Assembly: GCF_003688895.1 (NCBI RefSeq)
Contig: NZ_REFV01000005.1
Span: 124,001-188,000, forward strand
Length of the DNA stretch: 64,000 nucleotides
Source: Dokdonia sinensis
GTDB taxonomy: Bacteria > Bacteroidota > Bacteroidia > Flavobacteriales > Flavobacteriaceae
Direction of reading: 5' to 3'
Position numbers and translations under genes: made by a program. This document shows, in pieces, positions 59,219 to 64,000 of the stretch. The notes under the pieces were generated by a model that was not told the DNA's origin, did not search any database, and worked only from the letters and a program-made list of their open reading frames with translations. The number at the start of each line of letters is the position of its first letter. Positions within the stretch are counted from its first letter, which is position 1.

Positions 59219-60073
59219 TTATTTTATTGAGGCCTTGTATTCTCTAGGTTCCAGCTTGTTATCAATCATATCTAAATCTAATAATCTGCTTTGAACACGT
59301 TCAATTTCGTCGTTAGAAATCTGTTGTTGAGACCAAGTTGTCATCCCTAACCATTTCTGAATGTCTTCTAGTTTTTGCTCATAACGATGTGCGAGCGTGC
59401 GGTCTATGGACGGGATTTTCTTGAAATCTTCGGTCACGATGTTTACTATATCCAGTATTTCTTTAAGTTCATTCGGGTATTGAGCGATAATCTCGTCGTG
59501 GGATGCAACCGCAAAACAACTCCACGGCGTGGGGAAGTCTCCTAGTCTCCTAAAAATTCCAGCATCTACCACAGGTTTTGTGGTAAAGTGTTCCCACATA
59601 AAATAATCTGCGGTACCATCAGTCAGCGCTTTAATGGCTCCTTCTAATGTGTTTACAACTTCAAATTTTAACTTCGTTGTATCCCAACCTCTCTGTCTGG
59701 CTTGCACATAGGCCATTACGTGCGAACCAGAGCCATAACGACTTATGGCGCAGGTTGTATTTTCTAGTTCATCTATAGATTGGAAATTACTTTTTGCACC
59801 TACGTGAACGCCCCATTGTAAAGGAGAGGAAACAAAAACTTGTAAGATCTTAGATGGATTTCCGTGGGCAATATCTTTTATAACACCGCCAGTAAGGATA
59901 ACGGCCATATCAATTTCTCGATTGCGCAATGCTTTGTTCATCGCTCCCGTACCTTCAGGAAATTCTGTCCACTCTAAGTTGATTCCTTGCGCTTCAAACA
60001 TTCCATCTTCAATGGCAAGATGCCAAGGTAAATTAAAATGTTCTGGAACGCCTCCTACACGTATTGTTGTCAT
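59219..60073 (-). CDS. Solute-binding-like (NMT1/SsuA-type) protein without signal peptide (284 aa)
   Basis: Starts directly with TTIRVGGVPEHFNLPWHLA, the first strand of a periplasmic binding fold, then GAMNKALRNREIDMAVILTGG (about 42-62), SRYGSGSHVMAY (about 110-121) and YFMWEHFTTKPVVD (about 156-169). No signal peptide and no ABC transporter genes nearby, so it probably acts in the cytosol. Its ATG overlaps the ppk1 stop (TAATG), implying coupled translation. Ligand unknown. Confidence 0.82.
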   Translation of the reverse strand: MTTIRVGGVPEHFNLPWHLAIEDGMFEAQGINLEWTEFPEGTGAMNKALRNREIDMAVILTGGVIKDIAHGNPSKILQVFVSSPLQWGVHVGAKSNFQSIDELENTTCAISRYGSGSHVMAYVQARQRGWDTTKLKFEVVNTLEGAIKALTDGTADYFMWEHFTTKPVVDAGIFRRLGDFPTPWSCFAVASHDEIIAQYPNELKEILDIVNIVTEDFKKIPSIDRTLAHRYEQKLEDIQKWLGMTTWSQQQISNDEIERVQSRLLDLDMIDNKLEPREYKASIK

Positions 60074-62127
60074 TAAGTATGCTGTTCTTTTAAAAAGTCA
60101 AAAATAGCATATTGTGAGCGAATTTTTACTGCGTCTGTATCCCTTTTCACGAAAGTGTTATCCTCCTTCGCATTCTGTATACGCGCTTTACAGTTATCAT
60201 TTATCTGAATGTCCAGAATCGCTTTGAGTTCGTTCTTGCAATCCTTGTCTATGATAGGAACAAGAACTTCAATTCTTCTGTCTAGATTACGGGTCATCCA
60301 GTCTGCAGAGCCTATGTATAGCTTCTCATCACCATCATTATGAAAATGATAAATGCGACCGTGTTCTAAATATCTATCTAGTACGCTAGTCATATATATG
60401 TTCTCACTCAAGCCTTTTACGCCAGGAACGAGCGAGGTAAAACCGCGTACTAGCATTCTAATTTTTACGCCTTCTTGACTCGCTTTGTAAAGCAATCGTA
60501 TCATCTCTTTATCTTCGAGACTATTCATTTTGATTCGGATTTCGGCCCTTTTACCTTGTCTAGCGTGGTCTATTTCTTCGTTAATCATTCTCTCAAACGT
60601 GCGACGTGTGGTAAATGGAGAAACAAGTAAGTGCTTGTTGCGAGGCACAATAAGCTCTCCGTCCAGCACTCTAAAAACCCGGTTGAGCTCTTTCCCAATC
60701 TTCTTATTTGCCGAAAACAGGCCGTGGTCGCTGTAAATTTTTGAAGTTTTGGCATTAAAATTTCCGGTGCCTATGTAAACGTAGTTACGTTTTTTACCAT
60801 CTTCAAGCCTACGAATAAGTAGAATTTTAGAATGCACTTTTATACGCGGATAACTGTAAATAACTTTTGCACCTTTCTCCTCAAATTTTCTTCCCCAGGT
60901 AATGTTGTTCTTTTCGTCAAAACGGGCTTTGGCTTCAATAAATATGAGTACCTTCTTTCCGTTCTCCAGCGCTTTGAGTAGGGCTGTAGTGAGCGGGGAT
61001 TCGTCTGCGACGCGATACAGCGATATTTTAATATCTGTCACCTCTAGGTCGGTAGAAGCTTGTGCTACAAATCGTTCCACATAATTAAAGGTCATAAAAG
61101 GAAAGTGCACCAGCTGATCTTTTTCTCTAATGGTTTTAAAATAATCTTCAGAATCCTCTAACGCTTTGTGATGAATAGTTGTCTGCTTTTTAAAATGCAA
61201 ATCTGCATTACCTGATGGGTCTGGAAAGCTAAAAAAGTCATTAAAGTTATGGTAACGCCCACCAGGCATCATATCTACTTTTCCTACATTAAGCAGTTTG
61301 CGTAAACTCTTCACATCTTCTGGTGACATAGAGGCATCATAAAGTAAGCGTGTAGGTTGTCCCTGATGACGTTGCTTTAGAGAGGCATAAATCTTATCTG
61401 CTAGTATGCCATCCATCTCGTCATCTAGATATAGTTCTGCATCTCGAGACATTTTTATCTCGTGTATAGCTCTGACAGTTTGATCGGGGAAAAGCTCCTT
61501 TATTCTGGTATGGATGATATCGTCTATAAACGTGATGTAGTGCTCTTCATTATTTTGCGCAAGCGTAATGAATCTTTCTATCTTGTCTGACGGAATATTT
61601 ACAAAACCGATTTGTTTATCGTCTTTAAAACGTACACAGAAATACAAGGACTGATTTTCTAGAAAAATACTCTCGTCAGTATCCGTCGCTACTGTCCGTA
61701 CTTCTAGGTGTTCCTTAATATGGGATTTAAAATATGCGTCAATTTCTTCTTTTTGTGCCTCGTTATAATCCTTTGAGGTAAGCAGATGAATATGATTTTC
61801 CTTAAGTTCAGGAATGATTTGCTTTCTAAAAATGTCGCCAAAGCGCTCCTGCTGTTCCTGAACGGTTTTTTTAATTTCCTTTACAATTTTATTGGGCTCG
61901 AGTGACAGTTGTTTGCGCACACTTTTTTTGACACGCTTTAACTGTCTTAACTGCGAGACACGCACACGAAAAAACTCGTCGAGATTTGTGGAATAGATGG
62001 CAAGAAACTTTAGCCTTTCGTAAACTGGGTTGTGCTCGACATCCTCAGCTTCTTGAAGGACACGTTCATTAAACGAGAGCCAGTTAAGGTCTCTATGTCT
62101 GTAATTTGTATCGTCCAGTTTGATCAT
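60073..62127 (-). CDS. ppk1: Polyphosphate kinase 1 (684 aa)
   Basis: Transfers the gamma phosphate of ATP to polyphosphate. N-terminal domain LNWLSFNERVLQEA (about 14-27), then two PLD-like domains: FIEAKARFDEKNNI (about 396-409) and VHSKILLI with the autophosphorylated His (about 430), plus a second LYIGSADWMTRNLDRRIEV (about 597-615). Normal length. Upstream gene of a two-gene unit. Confidence 0.96.
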   Translation of the reverse strand: MIKLDDTNYRHRDLNWLSFNERVLQEAEDVEHNPVYERLKFLAIYSTNLDEFFRVRVSQLRQLKRVKKSVRKQLSLEPNKIVKEIKKTVQEQQERFGDIFRKQIIPELKENHIHLLTSKDYNEAQKEEIDAYFKSHIKEHLEVRTVATDTDESIFLENQSLYFCVRFKDDKQIGFVNIPSDKIERFITLAQNNEEHYITFIDDIIHTRIKELFPDQTVRAIHEIKMSRDAELYLDDEMDGILADKIYASLKQRHQGQPTRLLYDASMSPEDVKSLRKLLNVGKVDMMPGGRYHNFNDFFSFPDPSGNADLHFKKQTTIHHKALEDSEDYFKTIREKDQLVHFPFMTFNYVERFVAQASTDLEVTDIKISLYRVADESPLTTALLKALENGKKVLIFIEAKARFDEKNNITWGRKFEEKGAKVIYSYPRIKVHSKILLIRRLEDGKKRNYVYIGTGNFNAKTSKIYSDHGLFSANKKIGKELNRVFRVLDGELIVPRNKHLLVSPFTTRRTFERMINEEIDHARQGKRAEIRIKMNSLEDKEMIRLLYKASQEGVKIRMLVRGFTSLVPGVKGLSENIYMTSVLDRYLEHGRIYHFHNDGDEKLYIGSADWMTRNLDRRIEVLVPIIDKDCKNELKAILDIQINDNCKARIQNAKEDNTFVKRDTDAVKIRSQYAIFDFLKEQHT

Positions 62128-62189
62128 TATCGGGCTTTTGCGTCAAATCTACAAAAGCCCCACTACCTTTAAATTAAGCTTTTGTTAAA

Positions 62190-63077
62190 CTAATCTTGTA
62201 CGATTTTATTCAGCGCAAAGGCAATTAATTTTTCGGTTGTCTGAGTAGGTGAGGAGCTAAATTTCATCGTGGCTCTGTTTGCAAGAATTGCGTTTAAAGA
62301 AACGGCGCGATGGCCTAAGAGTTTGGCAAGTCCGTAGATGCCTGATGTTTCCATTTCTAAATTTGTGATGCGAATATTTTTTCCGCTTTCGCGAAAGCGG
62401 AATTCACCCATCTTCCTATTCATCATTGCATCACTAGTTTTTAACCGAAGTTTCCGTCCCTGAGGACCATAAAAACCGATGTTTGTCGCCGTAAATCCCT
62501 CAATCAACTCATCAGAAGTAAACTTAAGTGCAAGCGAACTATCACAACTCACCACATAAGGAGCACTTTTGTCCGAAGACCAATCCATTTGCTTTATGAA
62601 AGCTTCTTGAATTTCGGGATGTTGCACGTGCTTGCTGTCGTAAAAGTAAAGTAGCGCATCGAGTCCAATAGCATACCTACTAATCAAAAAGCTATCTATC
62701 GATATATCTTCTTGTATTGCGCCACTTGTACCAATGCGGATGATATCTAGGCTGGTGTGCTTTTCCTTAATCGTTCGAGTTTGTAAATCAATATTAACCA
62801 GCGCATCGAGTTCATTGAGTACAATGTCGATATTATCTGTACCAATTCCTGTTGAGATCACGGTGATTTCCTTGCCTTTGTAGGTTCCTGTGCTGGTTTT
62901 GAATTCGCGTTTTTGGGTTGTAAATCGTATGTTATCAAAATGCTTCGTAACCGAATCTACACGGTCCGGATCTCCTACGGTGATGATGGTCGTGGCAATG
63001 TCTTCGGGTTGCAAGTGCAAGTGATATACACTTCCATTAGGATTAAGTATAAGTTCTGAGGGTGCGATGGTCATCAT
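62190..63077 (-). CDS. Nucleoside phosphorylase (295 aa)
   Basis: Phosphorolysis of nucleosides for salvage. TVGDPDRVDSVTKHFD (about 33-48), GIGTDNIDIVLNEL (about 76-89), IRIGTSGAIQEDI (about 112-124) and NLEMETSGIYGLAKLLGH (about 238-255) are PNP/UDP-family motifs; the MET segment favours uridine phosphorylase-like members. The start overlaps the DUF1835 stop as TAATG. Palindrome copy 17 encodes FRFRESG. A second Met one codon later is an equal start. Confidence 0.9.
   Translation of the reverse strand: MMTIAPSELILNPNGSVYHLHLQPEDIATTIITVGDPDRVDSVTKHFDNIRFTTQKREFKTSTGTYKGKEITVISTGIGTDNIDIVLNELDALVNIDLQTRTIKEKHTSLDIIRIGTSGAIQEDISIDSFLISRYAIGLDALLYFYDSKHVQHPEIQEAFIKQMDWSSDKSAPYVVSCDSSLALKFTSDELIEGFTATNIGFYGPQGRKLRLKTSDAMMNRKMGEFRFRESGKNIRITNLEMETSGIYGLAKLLGHRAVSLNAILANRATMKFSSSPTQTTEKLIAFALNKIVQD
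62383..62400. repeat. Palindrome copy 17 (18 bp, core 62387-62396)
   Basis: CCGCTTTCGCGAAAGCGG in the phosphorylase gene, read as RFRES. Confidence 0.9.
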
Positions 63078-64000
63078 TATCGTCGTCTTCGGATGAGTTT
63101 ATTTTTTGTGGCATCATAAACATATCCATATTTATCATTTCCCCCAAATCGCATATCATCTTCCATCGTTTTGAAGAAATTATCTGTGCCATTAATAGCT
63201 TGTTCCCCCTTATTGTTAAGCTTAAATACACCGTCTTGCTTATCATAAAAACGTTCCATTTTATCGATGATCCTGAACAATTGCATATCGCCAAAACCAT
63301 AGTAACCCTGATGTTGCAAAGCATATCCACACAACTGATTCCTACTTACGATGCGCTCCTTTTTAATGAGTTTGAGAATTGTTGTTTCTAGTGTGTTCAA
63401 GCCTGTTACACTATCTGGAAAGCGTTCTTTATGTGCTCGGAGACAACTAGATAAATATTTAAAGTTTGATTTTTTTGCAATTTTAGGTTTGAGTCTACGC
63501 ACCCGACCCTTCGAGTAGTAGGACCAGACTAAATGGGCGAGATCAAGGTCGCTTTCTGTCAGTTCTACACGCTCTTCGTAGTGTTTTTTCAACTGCGCGT
63601 CGCTCAGTTCTGAAAGCCCCAAAAGTTCATTTGAGCCTGAAACACGACCACTACATACTAATGTAATTTTCTCTTTTCGTTTTAGTTTTTTCAGGAAGCG
63701 TAAGCACGCCATCATATTAAGATGACAGAAGAGGTCGTACTCGAACCAGAGTATGATTTCGTCATATTTCTTTGCATTTTGAAGCAATTCCAATTGCGAT
63801 ACAAAAGAATGCTCATAATTATCTGGTGGAATACTATAGGTCTCTTCTAGAAATTGTTTGCGCTTATCCGTAAAACGTTTGTTGAGAAGATTGGTAGTGG
63901 TGGGACCTTCACAGAGCATTTCGCGCCAAGTCACGTAATCTCCAGCATACTGGAGTGTTTGCAGTTTACGGCCTAGGCTATCCCCATTTACGATGTGTAG
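63077..64000 (-). CDS. DUF1835 domain protein (5' end outside window)
   Basis: The frame stays open to the window edge and reads LHIVNGDSLGRKL, the typical DUF1835 start, so only a few residues are missing; a GTG at 63934 would cut this motif off and is not the start. WREMLCEGP (about 25-33 of the visible part) and FEYDLFCHLNMMA follow. Cytosolic, function unknown; in Bacteroidota it often neighbours salvage or tRNA-related genes (memory). Translationally coupled to the phosphorylase. Confidence 0.88.
   Translation of the reverse strand, partial: LHIVNGDSLGRKLQTLQYAGDYVTWREMLCEGPTTTNLLNKRFTDKRKQFLEETYSIPPDNYEHSFVSQLELLQNAKKYDEIILWFEYDLFCHLNMMACLRFLKKLKRKEKITLVCSGRVSGSNELLGLSELSDAQLKKHYEERVELTESDLDLAHLVWSYYSKGRVRRLKPKIAKKSNFKYLSSCLRAHKERFPDSVTGLNTLETTILKLIKKERIVSRNQLCGYALQHQGYYGFGDMQLFRIIDKMERFYDKQDGVFKLNNKGEQAINGTDNFFKTMEDDMRFGGNDKYGYVYDATKNKLIRRRR

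Noticed and set aside
8529-62400. Palindrome as parS (TGTTTCACGTGAAACA)
   Set aside because: Similar TTTC...GAAA ends but a different centre and far too many dispersed copies for a centromere.
8529-62400. Palindrome as transcription terminator or REP element
   Set aside because: Most copies are inside genes, none has a T-tract, and all are only 10-18 bp.

Overview
The window comes from a marine-type member of the Bacteroidota, most likely family Flavobacteriaceae. The evidence is a T9SS type A sorting signal, IntDOT-type integrase, RteC, DUF6660, HYC_CC_PP and DUF2851 families, A/T-rich leaders and no clear Shine-Dalgarno sites. A palindrome read in proteins as AFAKA, LSRKR or FRES reminds me of Dokdonia and close relatives; that genus guess is only an inference.

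The main structure is a genomic island of about 37 kb (1005-38054). It is inserted in the 3' end of a tRNA-Arg(ACG) gene (38039-38112, minus strand) and bounded by a 17-bp direct repeat copied from that tRNA. Left flank: gpsA (partial) and its terminator. Island, left to right: a small HTH-like ORF; a four-gene operon of unknown function (251 aa, DUF5675, two small membrane proteins); a protease-like ORF; about 1.1 kb of hairpin-rich non-coding DNA; an HTH-ImmA peptidase plus P63C pair; a maintenance block (DnaC-like ATPase, replication-initiator-like protein, excisionase-like HTH, RteC); two metal-resistance blocks; and the integrase next to the tRNA. No relaxase or conjugation gene is visible, so it is probably a mobilisable or satellite-type island rather than a self-transmissible ICE.

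The metal cargo is all on the minus strand. The zinc/cadmium-type half (10-20 kb) has a ZntA-like P-type ATPase, a Cys-rich small protein, a MerT-MerP fusion, a Fur-family regulator, a CDF transporter, a CzcB adaptor, a CzcA-TolC fusion and DUF6660. The copper-type half (20-36.5 kb) has CusB, DUF305, PepSY, DUF2911, a CopA ATPase, an NTF2-like protein, a haem-binding protein, DUF3347, a multicopper oxidase fused to a CopB-like barrel, an HMA-AraC regulator, CusC, CusA and an HYC_CC_PP protein. Together they would cover cytoplasmic export, periplasmic oxidation and trans-envelope efflux.

The right flank (38-64 kb) is ordinary chromosome: a secreted protein, apt, a haem peroxidase, small ORFs, a TlpA-like lipoprotein with BlaR1/BlaI, a giant G8-domain T9SS protein, a CBS-domain cysteine/cystathionine synthase, DUF2851, an M23 peptidase, MutS2, ung, a solute-binding-like protein with ppk1, and a nucleoside phosphorylase with DUF1835 (cut by the window end).

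Across both island and chromosome the core TTTCGCGAAA (usually CGCTTTCGCGAAAGCG) occurs at least 17 times, mostly inside genes and in all three frames. This is the strongest unexplained pattern in the window.
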